From: Micromonosporaceae bacterium
Lineage (GTDB): Bacteria > Actinomycetota > Actinomycetes > Mycobacteriales > Micromonosporaceae
Assembly: GCA_020027875.1 (NCBI GenBank)
Contig: JAHRHA010000003.1
Span: 62,001 to 126,000, forward strand
Length of the DNA: 64,000 nt
Direction: 5' to 3'
The notes under the pieces were generated by a model that saw nothing but the letters and a program-made list of their open reading frames with translations, searched no databases and was not told the origin of the DNA. Position numbers and translations under genes: made by a program. Positions 26,687 through 36,512 of the stretch are shown here, piece by piece. Numbering within the stretch: position 1 is the stretch's first letter; every line of letters begins with the position of its first letter.

Positions 26687-27199
26687 GTGGACACTCTCGA
26701 CCCTCCCGGCGACGAGAACCGGCGGAATCAACCGCGCGAGTCGGAACCCGACGAATACGGCACGACGACGGCGCCCGGGGCAACCCCCGTGGCAGGCATG
26801 TCGCCACTACCGAGCACTCAGCAGGACTTCAACGCGTGGAACTACCGGCCCGACGCAGGCTGGAGCGCTGAGTTCGACATCGTGGGCTACCACGTCGCGG
26901 CCACCGATGGCAGCATCGGAAAGATCGACGAGGCGAGCCATGCATCCGATGAGAGCTATGTCGTCGTAGACACCGGCCCCTGGATCTTCGGCAAGAAGGT
27001 CATGATCCCGGCCGGCACGGTCACCCATATCGACCACACCGACCGCAAGGTTTACGTGGATCGAACCAAGGACCAGGTGAAGTCCTCGCCCGACTTCGAC
27101 GCCGACATGTACGCCGAGCCGACGTACCGCGACAAGATCGGCGGCTACTACCACGACACGTACCACGAGAGGTCGTCGCTGGGCGGCAACCACACGTAA
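26687..27199 (+). CDS. PRC-barrel domain protein
   Basis: 170 aa. Residues 1-45 are polar and disordered. The PRC-barrel (about 55-130) has EFDIVGYHVAATDGSIGKID, YVVVDTGPWIFGKKVMIPAG and VYVDRTKDQVKSSP. The C-terminus is Tyr/His/Asp-rich (GGYYHDTYHE). Such proteins are abundant, stress-linked and of unknown function in actinobacteria. The GTG follows GGAGGAA. GGGTAC at about 26638 could be a sigma-B-type -10, but no matching -35 is seen. Confidence 0.85.
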   Translation: MDTLDPPGDENRRNQPRESEPDEYGTTTAPGATPVAGMSPLPSTQQDFNAWNYRPDAGWSAEFDIVGYHVAATDGSIGKIDEASHASDESYVVVDTGPWIFGKKVMIPAGTVTHIDHTDRKVYVDRTKDQVKSSPDFDADMYAEPTYRDKIGGYYHDTYHERSSLGGNHT

Positions 27200-27206
27200 C
27201 GACCTC

Positions 27207-27244
27207 ACGGTCCAGGCCTGGCCTAACGGCCGGGCCTGGACCGT
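27207..27244 (+). terminator. Strong hairpin after the PRC-barrel gene
   Basis: ACGGTCCAGGCC and GGCCTGGACCGT form a 12-bp perfect stem with a 14-nt loop, itself containing GGCC pairs. It lies 8 nt after the stop. The TTAGG that follows overlaps the gntK -10 (TAGGCT), so hairpin and promoter are packed together. Confidence 0.75.
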
Positions 27245-27256
27245 TAGGCTCGCCGG

Positions 27257-27760
27257 GTGAGCGAACCCGTGGTACTGACGATGGGCGTGTCCGGGTGCGG
27301 CAAGACCACGATCGGCCTGCTGCTGGCCGAGCGGACCCGCTGGCCCTTCGTCGACGCCGACGAGATGCACCCGATCGCCAATATCGAGAAGATGAAGTCC
27401 GGCATCCCATTGACGGACGAGGACCGCTGGCCCTGGCTGGAGCAGGTCGCGGCGTGGATCGCGGAACGCTACGCCGCCGGCGAGCCTGGCGTGGTCGCCT
27501 GCTCTGCGCTTAAAAGGGCCTACCGAGACCTGCTGCGCCAAGCCGACCCAGATCTGCGCGTCGTCTACCTCGAGGGCGAACGTGACCTGCTCGAGAAGCG
27601 CTTGGCTCACCGCCACGGCCACTTCTTCCCGCGCAAACTTCTCGACGCGCAGCTGGCCGACCTCGAGGAGCCCACGCCGGATGAGAACCCGATCGTCGTC
27701 TCCATTGGACAGTCGCCGGAGGAGGCCGTGGAGTCGATCCTTGCGGCGCTTGGTCGATAG
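27257..27760 (+). CDS. gntK: Gluconokinase
   Basis: 167 aa, the usual length. Phosphorylates gluconate to 6-phosphogluconate, feeding the pentose phosphate route. The P-loop is GVSGCGKTTIGLLL; further motifs are DADEMHP, IPLTDEDRWPWL, CSALKRAYRDLLR and HRHGHFFP, all GntK signatures. TAGGCT lies 6 nt before the GTG, with no Shine-Dalgarno, so the transcript is probably leaderless. The tyrosine phosphatase gene follows after 26 nt. Confidence 0.94.
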   Translation: MSEPVVLTMGVSGCGKTTIGLLLAERTRWPFVDADEMHPIANIEKMKSGIPLTDEDRWPWLEQVAAWIAERYAAGEPGVVACSALKRAYRDLLRQADPDLRVVYLEGERDLLEKRLAHRHGHFFPRKLLDAQLADLEEPTPDENPIVVSIGQSPEEAVESILAALGR

Positions 27761-27786
27761 AGGACTGCCGTCGATAAGGTAGATGC

Positions 27787-28572
27787 ATGGGACCACACGG
27801 GGCGACCTTTTCCAATGTCTTCAACTTTCGGGATCTCGGCGGATATCGCACGAGGGACGGACGCGCCGTGCGCCGGCATCGCCTCTACCGGTCCGACGAT
27901 CTTTCCCGGCTGGGCGAGGACGACCGCGAACCCTTCGCCGAGCTGGGCATCCGCACCGTGGTCGACCTGCGCCGGCCGAACGAGGTCGAGGCGGACGGCC
28001 GCATTCCCACGTTCGACGGCTTCGACTATCACCATGTGCACCTGGTCCACCCCATCTGGCCCCGCCGGCAGTTCGCCGACACCGCTGAACGCGCCGATTT
28101 TGTCCTGGAGCGCTACCGGGAGCTCAGCGTGGACGCCGCCGAGGGCATCGGACAGACGCTGCGGCTCATCGCGGATGCCGACGCTGCACCCTTGATCTTC
28201 CATTGCATCGCGGGAAAGGACCGGACGGGTGTCATCTCGGCGCTGACCCTAGCCCTGCTCAGCGTCGCCGACGACGATATCGCCGACGACTATCAGCTCA
28301 GTGAGCTCGCGGAGCCCGCGTCCTGGGCCTACCTCACGCGTGACCGGCCCGACCTGCAGGCGCATCGATGGCGGCACTTCACGGTGTCGCCCCGCGAGGG
28401 GATGCTGGCCTTCCTTGATGACCTGCGGGTTCGCCACGGCTCGGTGTCGGGCTACGCCGCCGAGGTGGGCGTGACCGCCGAGCACGTCGATGCGATGCGA
28501 GCCCACCTGCTGACGCCTAACCCCGCCGCCGCCGAAGATCCGCTCGATCATGCTCTGACCGTCGCCGACTGA
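27787..28572 (+). CDS. Tyrosine/serine phosphatase (PtpB-like)
   Basis: 261 aa. The CX5R signature is HCIAGKDRTGV near residue 139; NFRDLGGYRT at the N-terminus and VVDLRRPNEV are typical of the PtpB/IphP-type group. In mycobacteria these dephosphorylate phospho-Tyr, phospho-Ser/Thr and phosphoinositides; the substrate here is not known. AAGG lies upstream of the ATG. The last codons (…TVAD and stop) fall within family B repeat copy 1. Probably co-transcribed with gntK. Confidence 0.9.
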   Translation: MGPHGATFSNVFNFRDLGGYRTRDGRAVRRHRLYRSDDLSRLGEDDREPFAELGIRTVVDLRRPNEVEADGRIPTFDGFDYHHVHLVHPIWPRRQFADTAERADFVLERYRELSVDAAEGIGQTLRLIADADAAPLIFHCIAGKDRTGVISALTLALLSVADDDIADDYQLSELAEPASWAYLTRDRPDLQAHRWRHFTVSPREGMLAFLDDLRVRHGSVSGYAAEVGVTAEHVDAMRAHLLTPNPAAAEDPLDHALTVAD

Positions 28573-28639
28573 GCCGCGTTGTGCCGCTCGCAAGCTCGCG
28601 ACAGCGACGTCGATCATGACCTCCAGGTCATGATCGACG
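28545..28639. repeat. Dispersed repeat family B, copy 1 (long form)
   Basis: A flank starting CGATCATGCTCTGACCGTCG and containing GCCGCGTTGTGCCGCTCGCA leads to the palindrome CGTCGATCATGACCT-CC-AGGTCATGATCGACG (28608-28639, 15-bp perfect arms). The flank overlaps the last codons and stop of the phosphatase gene. It separates convergent phosphatase and ilvE and could act as a bidirectional terminator. Confidence 0.85.
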
Positions 28640-28645
28640 CCTAGA

Positions 28646-29734
28646 TTAGAGGACGCGCTGAACCCAGCCGTAGGGGTCCTCGGCGCGCCCGCGTTGAATG
28701 TCCACGAGGGACTGACGCAGCTTCTTGGTCACCTTGCCGGTGCGGCCATTGGAGATGGTGAAGTCGCCGTCGGCCGAGCGCACCGTCCCGATCGGGGTGA
28801 CCACCGCCGCCGTACCGCAGGCGAACACCTCGCGCAGCCGGCCGCTGGTCGCGTCGGCCCGCCAGTCCTCCATGCTGATCGGTCGCTCCTCGACCGTCCG
28901 CCTGCCCGCCCGGGCCAGCGTGATGATCGAGTCACGGGTGATGCCCGGCAGGATGGTGCCGGACAGCGGCGGCGTGGCGAGCGACCCATCGTCGTACACG
29001 AAGAAGATGTTCATCCCGCCCAGCTCGTCGACGAAGCGGCGCTCGACGGCGTCGAGGAAGACGACCTGGTCGCAGCCGCGCTCGATCGCCTCGGCCTGAG
29101 CGACGAGGCTCGCGGCGTAGTTGCCGCCAAACTTGGCCGCGCCGGTGCCGCCGGGTGCCGCCCGGGTGTAGTCCGCCGAGATCCAGACCGTGACGGGCTT
29201 GACCCCACCCTTGAAGTAGGAGCCGACCGGCGAGGCGATAAGGACATAGAGGTACTCCGTCGAGGGCTTCACACCGAGGAAGACCTCGCTTGCGTACATG
29301 AAAGGACGCAGGTAGAGCGAGCCGTCGGGATCGGTGGGAACCCACTCCCGATCTATCTTGATCAACTGGTGGATCGAACCGAGGAACAGCTCATCAGGAA
29401 GCTGTGCCATGGCCATCCGAGCCGCCGACTCGCGGAATCGGCGGGCGTTCGCCTCAGGCCGGAACAGGGTCACGCCGTCGTCCGTCGTCCGGTAGGCCTT
29501 CAGCCCCTCGAAGATCTCCTGGGCGTAGTGGAGTACGGCGGTCGCCGGGTCTAAGGGGATGGGCGCGCGGGCTTCGACGCGTGCGTCGTACCAGCCCTTA
29601 CCCTCCGCATACCGGATGGTGACCATGTGATCGGTGAAGACGCGACCGAAGCCCGGGTTGACCAGGAGAGCGGACCGCTCGGCGGCCGATACCGGCTGCT
29701 CAGTGGGTCGAATGTCAAACTCACCACCGGTCAT
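28646..29734 (-). CDS. ilvE: Branched-chain amino acid aminotransferase
   Basis: 362 aa. Final transamination to valine, leucine and isoleucine (PLP, class IV). GAAKFGGNYAASL contains the PLP lysine; LHYAQEIFEGLKAYR, FVDELGGMNIFFVY and REVFACGTAAVVTPIG are family motifs. The ATG at 29734 follows GGAGGTAGCG and is clearly better than the GTG/ATG codons upstream. A palindrome GAACGGCCGTTC lies about 55 nt upstream. It is the last gene of a leftward amino acid cluster. Confidence 0.96.
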   Translation of the reverse strand: MTGGEFDIRPTEQPVSAAERSALLVNPGFGRVFTDHMVTIRYAEGKGWYDARVEARAPIPLDPATAVLHYAQEIFEGLKAYRTTDDGVTLFRPEANARRFRESAARMAMAQLPDELFLGSIHQLIKIDREWVPTDPDGSLYLRPFMYASEVFLGVKPSTEYLYVLIASPVGSYFKGGVKPVTVWISADYTRAAPGGTGAAKFGGNYAASLVAQAEAIERGCDQVVFLDAVERRFVDELGGMNIFFVYDDGSLATPPLSGTILPGITRDSIITLARAGRRTVEERPISMEDWRADATSGRLREVFACGTAAVVTPIGTVRSADGDFTISNGRTGKVTKKLRQSLVDIQRGRAEDPYGWVQRVL

Positions 29735-29786
29735 CGCTACCTCCGAATGCCTTCCAGACAGTGCTCCACCGCGCATAAAGGTACCC

Positions 29787-29798
29787 GAACGGCCGTTC
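29787..29798. promoter_or_regulatory. Palindromic operator upstream of ilvE
   Basis: GAACGGCCGTTC is a perfect 12-bp palindrome of AACG-N2-CGTT type, in the 100-nt gap between leuB and ilvE. On the minus strand TACCTTTATG follows it, a possible -10. The same motif class is found before etfB at 59863. The protein that binds is unknown. Confidence 0.5.
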
Positions 29799-29834
29799 AG
29801 GCGACACTAGGCGCCGCGAGGGTGGCGGCGGCGA

Positions 29835-30869
29835 TTAGGCGGCGAGGGAGGCCAGGCGGTCGCCTACCTCCTCCGTCCGTAGCGGATCGCCGGCGGCACG
29901 GGCGGAGAGCTCAGCTGCGACCGCCTGCTCCACCCGACGGGCTGCCTCGGGGTGTCCGAGGTGGTCCAACATGATCGCGACCGAGAGTACGGCCGCGGCG
30001 GGATCCGCCACGCCCCGCCCCGCGATGTCGGGGGCGGAGCCGTGGACCGGCTCGAACGTCGACGGGAACCTCCGCTCCGGGTTGATGCACCCGCTCGCGG
30101 CGAGCCCGATGCCGCCGGTGACGGCGGCGGCGATGTCGGTGAGGATGTCGCCGAACAGGTTGTCGGTGACGATCACGTCGTAACGCTGCGGCTGAGTCAC
30201 CAGGAACATCGCCGCGGCGTCGACGTGCTGATAGTCCGTCGTGATCTCCGGGTGCTCGGCCGAGATCTCGGCGAATGTGCGGGCCCAGAGTCCGCCGGCG
30301 TGGGTGAGGACGTTGGTCTTGTGAACCATGGTGACCGTGCGCCGCTCCCGTCGGCTCGCGCGCGCGAAGGCGTCGCGGATCACGCGCTCAACCCCGTACC
30401 GGGTGTTGAGGCTCTCCTCCGTGGCCACCTCGGCGGCCGTGCCGGTGTGCATCGTGCCACCCGCGCCGGTATAGAGGCCCTCCGTGCCCTCCCGTATCAC
30501 CAGGAAGTCGATCTCTCCGGCCTTCACGTTCGCGAGCGGCCCGCTGGTCCCGGGCCACAGGCGCGAGGGGCGCAGGTTGATGTACTGGTCGAAGGCGAAT
30601 CGCAACTGGAGCAGCAAGCCTCGTTCGAGGACGCCCGGCGGGACGGCCGGGTCGCCGACGGCGCCCAGCAGGATCGCGTCATGGCCGGCCAGTTCGTTCA
30701 GGACCGACTCGGGCAATACCTCACCGGAGCGCAAATACCGGGCGGCGCCCAGGTCATAGCTGGTGGTCTCGCACCCTGGCAGAACCGCGTCGAGGACTTT
30801 GAGCGCCTGCGCCACCACCTCGGGACCGATGCCGTCACCGGCAACCACCGCGATGCTCGTCACCGCCAC
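29835..30869 (-). CDS. leuB: 3-isopropylmalate dehydrogenase
   Basis: 344 aa. NAD-dependent oxidation and decarboxylation of 3-isopropylmalate in leucine synthesis. [31 protein letters not shown], and [20 protein letters not shown] with [10 protein letters not shown] are the family's substrate, metal and NAD motifs. GTG start at 30869. A 132-nt gap after serA contains a possible promoter of its own. Confidence 0.96.
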   Translation of the reverse strand: MAVTSIAVVAGDGIGPEVVAQALKVLDAVLPGCETTSYDLGAARYLRSGEVLPESVLNELAGHDAILLGAVGDPAVPPGVLERGLLLQLRFAFDQYINLRPSRLWPGTSGPLANVKAGEIDFLVIREGTEGLYTGAGGTMHTGTAAEVATEESLNTRYGVERVIRDAFARASRRERRTVTMVHKTNVLTHAGGLWARTFAEISAEHPEITTDYQHVDAAAMFLVTQPQRYDVIVTDNLFGDILTDIAAAVTGGIGLAASGCINPERRFPSTFEPVHGSAPDIAGRGVADPAAAVLSVAIMLDHLGHPEAARRVEQAVAAELSARAAGDPLRTEEVGDRLASLAA

Positions 30870-30889
30870 GTCCTATCTCGCTCGACGGC

Positions 30890-30920
30890 GTCCTACCCCC
30901 ACAACGCCGCGCCACGTCAA
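30890..30920 (-). promoter_or_regulatory. Possible leuB promoter
   Basis: On the minus strand a -35-like TTGACG (30920-30915) and a -10-like TAGGAC (30895-30890) are 19 nt apart. The -10 is 20 nt before the leuB GTG. The spacing is slightly long, so this is a tentative call. Confidence 0.35.
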
Positions 30921-31001
30921 TGTCCACCGAACGTTAAAGGGGATCCTACACTCCGGTAAGCAAGTCCCGCTCTGTGGACATCTCCGTCGTCCCCGGCGCG
31001 G

Positions 31002-32594
31002 TTAGTCGGTCAGGTCGACGGTGGAGGCGGCGCTGGCACCGATCGCCTCGGCGGCATTCGCGAGCAGCTCCGGCGTGACCCTATTGTCGACGGTCAGCGT
31101 CATAAGCGCCTCGCCCCCGGCCTCACGCCGGGCGACCTGCATCGCCGCGATGTTCACGCCAGCCTCGCCGAGTAGCGTGCCGATGGCGCCGACGACGCCC
31201 GGCCGGTCGACATACCGGAAGAAGAGCAGGATGCCGACGGCGTCGAGTTCCAGGTCGAATCCGTCCAGCTCGGTGAGCTTGACCGCCTCCCGCGGGCCGG
31301 GCAGGTAGGTACCGGAGACGGACACGACCCGACCGTCGGGCAGCGCTCCGCGTACCGAGATGAGGTTGGGATGGTCGATGGTCTCAGGGGAGGTGGCCAG
31401 GGCCACTTCGACGCCGCGGTCGGCGGCGAGGTGCGGGGCGTTGACGTACGTCACCTGCTCCTCAACGACCGACGCGAAGAGCCCCTTCGTCGCCGCCAGC
31501 TTGAGCACGCTGACGTCGTTGGCGACCACCTCGCCGCGCACCTCAACGGTCACGTTCGCCGCGACGCCACCGGCCACGGCGGTGAAGACCCGGCCGAGCT
31601 TCTCGGCCAGTGGAAGCAGTGGACGTACATCCTCAGCGACCACTCCGCCGGCCTGCACGTTGACCGCGTCAGGCACAAACTCGCCCTGAAGCGCGAGCTT
31701 GACGCTGCGTGCCACCGCGAGGCCGGCCTTGTCCTGCGCCTCGTGTGTCGACGCGCCCAGGTGCGGCGTCGCCACGACATTGTCGAAGCCGAAGAGTGGC
31801 GAGGCGGTGCAGGGCTCCTTGGCGTAGACGTCGATGCCGGCGCCGGCCACGCGGCCCTCGGCGATCGCGTCGGCCAGCGCCTGCTCGTCGACAAGACCAC
31901 CGCGGGCGGCGTTGATGATCCGTACGCCGTGTTTGACGATCTGCAGCTCCTTCGGCCCGATCAACCCGATGGTCTCCGGCGTTTTGGGCAGATGGATGGA
32001 GATGAAGTCCGACTCCCGGAGGAGCTCCTCCAGGCCGACCAGCCTGATGCCGAGCTGGGCGGCCCGGGCCGGTTGAATGTACGGGTCGTAGGCGATCAGG
32101 CGCGTGCCGAACGCGGCGATGCGCTGGGCGAAGAGGACGCCGATGCGGCCGAGGCCGACCACGCCGACGGTCTTGCCCTGCAGCTCGACGCCGGTGTACT
32201 TCGATCGCTTCCACTCGCCGGCCTTGAGCGAAGCGGACGCGGCGGCGGTGTTGCGGGCCACCGCGAGCAGCAGGGCAACGGCCTGCTCCGCGGCGGAGAC
32301 GATGTTGGAGGTCGGCGCGTTGACGACCATTACCCCGCGCGCGGTCGCGGCGGGCACCTCGACGTTGTCGAGCCCGACGCCGGCGCGGGCGACGACCTTG
32401 AGCCTCGGGGCGGCGGCGATGGCCTGGGCGTCGATCTGTGTTGCGCTGCGCACGATGACGGCGTGCGCCTCGGCGAGTGCGGAGAGTAGAGCCGCTCGAT
32501 CGGTGCCGTCGACGTGGCGGACGTCGAACTCTTGAGCGAGCACATCGATCGCGGCCGGGGCGAGCTCTTCGGCGATGAGTACGACGGGAGTCAC
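31002..32594 (-). CDS. serA: D-3-phosphoglycerate dehydrogenase
   Basis: 530 aa, the long type I form. First step of serine synthesis. The NAD fold shows VGVVGLGRIGVLFAQRI, and catalytic motifs are NAARGGLVDEQAL and ATPHLGASTHEAQ. The intervening ASB domain (about 315-450) and the C-terminal ACT domain (about 455-530, VDRPGVVGAIGTLLGEAGVN) give serine feedback, as in mycobacterial SerA. The GTG at 32594 follows GAGGAAG; the longer upstream frame is spurious. A 12-bp palindrome CGCACATGTGCG lies 40 nt upstream. Confidence 0.96.
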   Translation of the reverse strand: MTPVVLIAEELAPAAIDVLAQEFDVRHVDGTDRAALLSALAEAHAVIVRSATQIDAQAIAAAPRLKVVARAGVGLDNVEVPAATARGVMVVNAPTSNIVSAAEQAVALLLAVARNTAAASASLKAGEWKRSKYTGVELQGKTVGVVGLGRIGVLFAQRIAAFGTRLIAYDPYIQPARAAQLGIRLVGLEELLRESDFISIHLPKTPETIGLIGPKELQIVKHGVRIINAARGGLVDEQALADAIAEGRVAGAGIDVYAKEPCTASPLFGFDNVVATPHLGASTHEAQDKAGLAVARSVKLALQGEFVPDAVNVQAGGVVAEDVRPLLPLAEKLGRVFTAVAGGVAANVTVEVRGEVVANDVSVLKLAATKGLFASVVEEQVTYVNAPHLAADRGVEVALATSPETIDHPNLISVRGALPDGRVVSVSGTYLPGPREAVKLTELDGFDLELDAVGILLFFRYVDRPGVVGAIGTLLGEAGVNIAAMQVARREAGGEALMTLTVDNRVTPELLANAAEAIGASAASTVDLTD

Positions 32595-32633
32595 AGTCTT
32601 CCTCGCGGTTGGTGGGCGGCGACCGCCTGAGAA

Positions 32634-32645
32634 CGCACATGTGCG
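32634..32645. promoter_or_regulatory. Palindrome upstream of serA
   Basis: CGCACATGTGCG is a perfect 12-bp palindrome 40 nt before the serA start, in the 168-nt gap after ilvC. Its position fits a regulator site or an RNA hairpin. No specific regulator is recognised. Confidence 0.35.
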
Positions 32646-32762
32646 CATTCGCGGCGACACACCCGATCGTAGGGGTTTGGCCGCCCGCCACCGCATTCAA
32701 CTCGGCGTGACGGCCCTCACTTGCCGCGGCGCTCCGCCGGGGTCATGGATCTTGAGTGGTCG

Positions 32763-33785
<1,023 letters not shown>

Positions 33786-34301
33786 CTACGAGGCCGCGCG
33801 CAGTACAGGCGCGGTGATCGAACGCGAACCACGCCCGATGGCCACCAGCCCGGACTGCACCATTTCCTTGATTCCGTACGGTTCGAGGTCGCGCAGCAGC
33901 GCGTCCAGCTTCTCGGCGGTGCCAGTCGCCTCGATCGTGAGCGCGTCGGGCGAGACGTCGACGACGCGGGCCCGGAACAGCTGCACAGTCTCCAGCACCT
34001 GCGACCGGATGGCCCGGTCCGCCCGTACCTTGACCAGCAGCAGTTCGCGCTGCACCGATGCCGCCGGCTCCAGCTCGACAATCTTCAACACGTTCACGAG
34101 CTTGTTGAGCTGCTTGGTGACCTGCTCCAGTGGCGAGTCCTCGGCGTTGACCACGATCGTGATACGCGACACCTCGGGGTGCTCGGTCTCCCCCACCGCC
34201 AGTGAGTCGATGTTGAACCCGCGCCGGGAGAAGAGCCCGGCGACACGGGCCAGGACGCCCGGCTTGTTCTCCACAAGTACGGAGAGCGTGTGTTTACTCA
34301 T
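33786..34301 (-). CDS. ilvN: Acetolactate synthase small (regulatory) subunit
   Basis: 171 aa. The N-terminal ACT domain starts HTLSVLVENKPGVLARVAGL and holds the valine site (FSRRGFNIDSLAVG). The C-terminal ALS_ss domain has LTIEATGTAEKLDALL. It binds IlvB, stimulates it and makes it sensitive to valine. The ATG at 34301 follows GAGGA and lies 11 nt after the ilvB stop, within ilvBNC. Confidence 0.96.
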   Translation of the reverse strand: MSKHTLSVLVENKPGVLARVAGLFSRRGFNIDSLAVGETEHPEVSRITIVVNAEDSPLEQVTKQLNKLVNVLKIVELEPAASVQRELLLVKVRADRAIRSQVLETVQLFRARVVDVSPDALTIEATGTAEKLDALLRDLEPYGIKEMVQSGLVAIGRGSRSITAPVLRAAS

Positions 34302-34312
34302 CTCAGCTGTCC

Positions 34313-36217
34313 TCAGAGGTCGTCGTCGTCGTCGAAGGTCGGCCGCACGTCGCGGGCGAACATGATCTCGTCGTTGCTGGTGCCCGCCGCGACCATTGGC
34401 CACACCATTGCGTCCTTGCCGACAACAAAATCGACCACAACGGGCGCATCGTTGATCTTCATGGCGGTCTCGATCGTGGTGTCCACGTCGGCGGCGGTTT
34501 CGCAGCGCAGACCCACGCAACCCAGCGCCTCCGCGAGCTTCACGAAGTCGGGGATTCGGTGCTTGTGCGTACCCAGGTCGGTGTTGGAGTACCGCTCACC
34601 GTAGAAGAGGGTCTGCCACTGCCGCACCATGCCGAGGTTGCCGTTGTTGATGACGGCAACCTTGATCGGGATGCCCTCCAGGGCGCATGTGGCGAGCTCC
34701 TGATTGGTCATCTGGAAGCAGCCGTCGCCATCGACGGCCCAGACAACCGCGTCGGGTCGGCCGACCTTGGCGCCCATGGCGGCCGGTACCGCGTAGCCCA
34801 TCGTGCCGAGGCCACCGGAGTTGAGCCAGGTGCCCGGCTTCTCGTACGAGATGAACTGCGACGCCCACATCTGGTGCTGGCCGACACCCGCGACGTAGAT
34901 GGCCTCCGGCCCGACGATCTCACCCAGACGCTTGAGGACGTACTGCGGGGCGAGCGTGCCGTCCGGCGGCTCCTCCCAACCCAGCGGGTACCGCCGTCGG
35001 ATGTCTTCGAGCTGGCTCCACCAGTCGGAGGTATTAGCCCGATGGCCCGCCTTGTGCTCGGCCGCCACGGCCCCGATCAGCTCGTCGATGACGTAGCGCG
35101 CGTCGCCGACGATCGGCACATCCGCGGCCCGATTCTTGCCGATCTCGGCGGGGTCGATGTCGGCGTGGATGATCGCCGCGCCCGGGGCGAAGCTGTCGAG
35201 CTTGCCGGTGACCCGGTCATCGAAACGGGCGCCGAGCGCGATGAGCAGGTCGGCCTTCTGTAGCGCGTAGACGGCGCCGACCGTGCCATGCATGCCGGGC
35301 ATGCCCATGTGCTGATGATGGCCGTCGGGGAACGCCCCCCGTGCCATGAGGGTCGTCACCACCGGTGCGCCGGTCAGCTCGGCGAGCTTGCGCAACACAT
35401 CGGACGCGCCCGCCTTGAGTACCCCGCCGCCGACGTAGAGCACCGGCCGCCGGGCCATGGCGATGAGTTTCGCCGCCTCGCGGATCTGCTTGCCGTGCGG
35501 CTGCAGCGTGGGACGGTACCCCGGCAGCTCCAGCGTGGGGGGCCAGGAGAACTCGGTGCGCGCCGTCAGCACGTCCTTCGGGATGTCCACCAGGACCGGC
35601 CCGGGCCGCCCGGTGCCGGCAAGGTGGAACGCCTCGGCCAGCACGCGCGGCAGGTCCTCGGGGCGCTGCACGAGATAGTTGTGCTTCGTGATCGGCAGGG
35701 TGATGCCGTGGATGTCGGCCTCCTGAAAGGCGTCCGACCCGATCGACCCGCGCGGCACCTGACCCGTGATCGCCACCATCGCCACCGAGTCCATGTAGGC
35801 GTCGGCGATCGGCGTAACAAGGTTGGTCGCACCCGGTCCAGACGTGGCGATGCAGACCCCCACCTTGCCCGTCGCCTGTGCGTATCCGGTCGCCGCGTGG
35901 CCGGCGCCCTGCTCGTGGCGCACCAGGATGTGGCGCACCTTCGAATCGAAGATCGGATCGTACGCGGGCAAGATCGCCCCGCCGGGGATGCCGAATATCA
36001 CCTCAACGCCGAGAGCCTCGAGGGAGCGGACCAGAGACTGGGCACCGGTCACGGATTCCGGGGCGACCGTCTTGGCCGGAGCCGCTGGCGTAGGCACGGA
36101 GGGGTGCGCGTGTGCCCGTACCCCGGCGGCGACGGTGAGGGGGGAGGGCGCGGCGGTCGCCGGGCTCGTGCCGGACGGCGGGCGGGGGATCGCCTGCTCG
36201 GGAGGTGTCTTCGACAT
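34313..36217 (-). CDS. ilvB: Acetolactate synthase large subunit
   Basis: 634 aa. TPP-dependent condensation of pyruvate to acetolactate or acetohydroxybutyrate. [33 protein letters not shown] (catalytic Glu) and the TPP motif [19 protein letters not shown] are present. The first ~55 residues are an unstructured Pro/Ala-rich extension typical of actinobacterial IlvB. The 5' leader carries a Val-Leu-Ile-Thr peptide, a terminator and three 17-18-nt tandem repeats. First gene of ilvBNC. Confidence 0.97.
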   Translation of the reverse strand: MSKTPPEQAIPRPPSGTSPATAAPSPLTVAAGVRAHAHPSVPTPAAPAKTVAPESVTGAQSLVRSLEALGVEVIFGIPGGAILPAYDPIFDSKVRHILVRHEQGAGHAATGYAQATGKVGVCIATSGPGATNLVTPIADAYMDSVAMVAITGQVPRGSIGSDAFQEADIHGITLPITKHNYLVQRPEDLPRVLAEAFHLAGTGRPGPVLVDIPKDVLTARTEFSWPPTLELPGYRPTLQPHGKQIREAAKLIAMARRPVLYVGGGVLKAGASDVLRKLAELTGAPVVTTLMARGAFPDGHHQHMGMPGMHGTVGAVYALQKADLLIALGARFDDRVTGKLDSFAPGAAIIHADIDPAEIGKNRAADVPIVGDARYVIDELIGAVAAEHKAGHRANTSDWWSQLEDIRRRYPLGWEEPPDGTLAPQYVLKRLGEIVGPEAIYVAGVGQHQMWASQFISYEKPGTWLNSGGLGTMGYAVPAAMGAKVGRPDAVVWAVDGDGCFQMTNQELATCALEGIPIKVAVINNGNLGMVRQWQTLFYGERYSNTDLGTHKHRIPDFVKLAEALGCVGLRCETAADVDTTIETAMKINDAPVVVDFVVGKDAMVWPMVAAGTSNDEIMFARDVRPTFDDDDDL

Positions 36218-36259
36218 GACCGTGCCTTCGGTTCGGCGGATCAGGAGGTTCAGGGTTGT

Positions 36260-36311
36260 GCCGTGCTCGCTATACAGCCGTGCTCGTCTATACAGCGGTG
36301 CTCGCTATACA
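36260..36311 (-). repeat. Three tandem 17-18-nt repeats in the ilvB leader
   Basis: On the plus strand the units are GCCGTGCTCGCTATACA, GCCGTGCTCGTCTATACA and GCGGTGCTCGCTATACA, head to tail. They lie between the attenuator terminator and the ilvB start, in the untranslated leader of read-through transcripts. Confidence 0.85.
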
Positions 36312-36343
36312 AAGAGCCCCCGTGCTGGGCAGCACGTGGGCTC
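36308..36343 (-). terminator. Attenuator terminator of ilvBNC
   Basis: Minus-strand GAGCCC-A-CGTGCTG pairs with CAGCACG-G-GGGCTC, followed by TTTGT. It is 25 nt after the leader-peptide stop. A short GTGTC/GACAC hairpin between the two could be part of the alternative pairing. Confidence 0.75.
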
Positions 36344-36367
36344 GCGCGTCGGACAGTGTCGGACACG

Positions 36368-36406
36368 CTAGGTGATAAGTACTCGGCTCAAGGGCGTGGA
36401 CGACAT
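36368..36406 (-). CDS. Val-Leu-Ile-Thr leader peptide of ilvBNC
   Basis: [12 protein letters not shown], 12 residues; the codons GTA CTT ATC ACC come immediately before the stop. It senses all three branched-chain amino acids plus threonine, as in classical ilv leaders. The ATG is 6 nt after the -10 (CAGTCT), so the leader message may itself be leaderless. The terminator follows at 36343-36308. Confidence 0.85.
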   Translation of the reverse strand: MSSTPLSRVLIT

Positions 36407-36412
36407 GCGCTC

Positions 36413-36441
36413 AGACTGCCTCATCTCAGCCCGCGAGTCAA
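36413..36441 (-). promoter_or_regulatory. ilvBNC promoter
   Basis: Minus strand: -35 TTGACT (36441-36436), 17-nt spacer, -10 CAGTCT (36418-36413). Transcription would begin at or next to the leader-peptide ATG (36406). Confidence 0.55.
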
Positions 36442-36512
36442 CCGATCTCACATCGTGGTCAACGGCGTGGTCACAGGATGGTCACGACGGCCGGCGGTGC
36501 CACACTGGGCGG

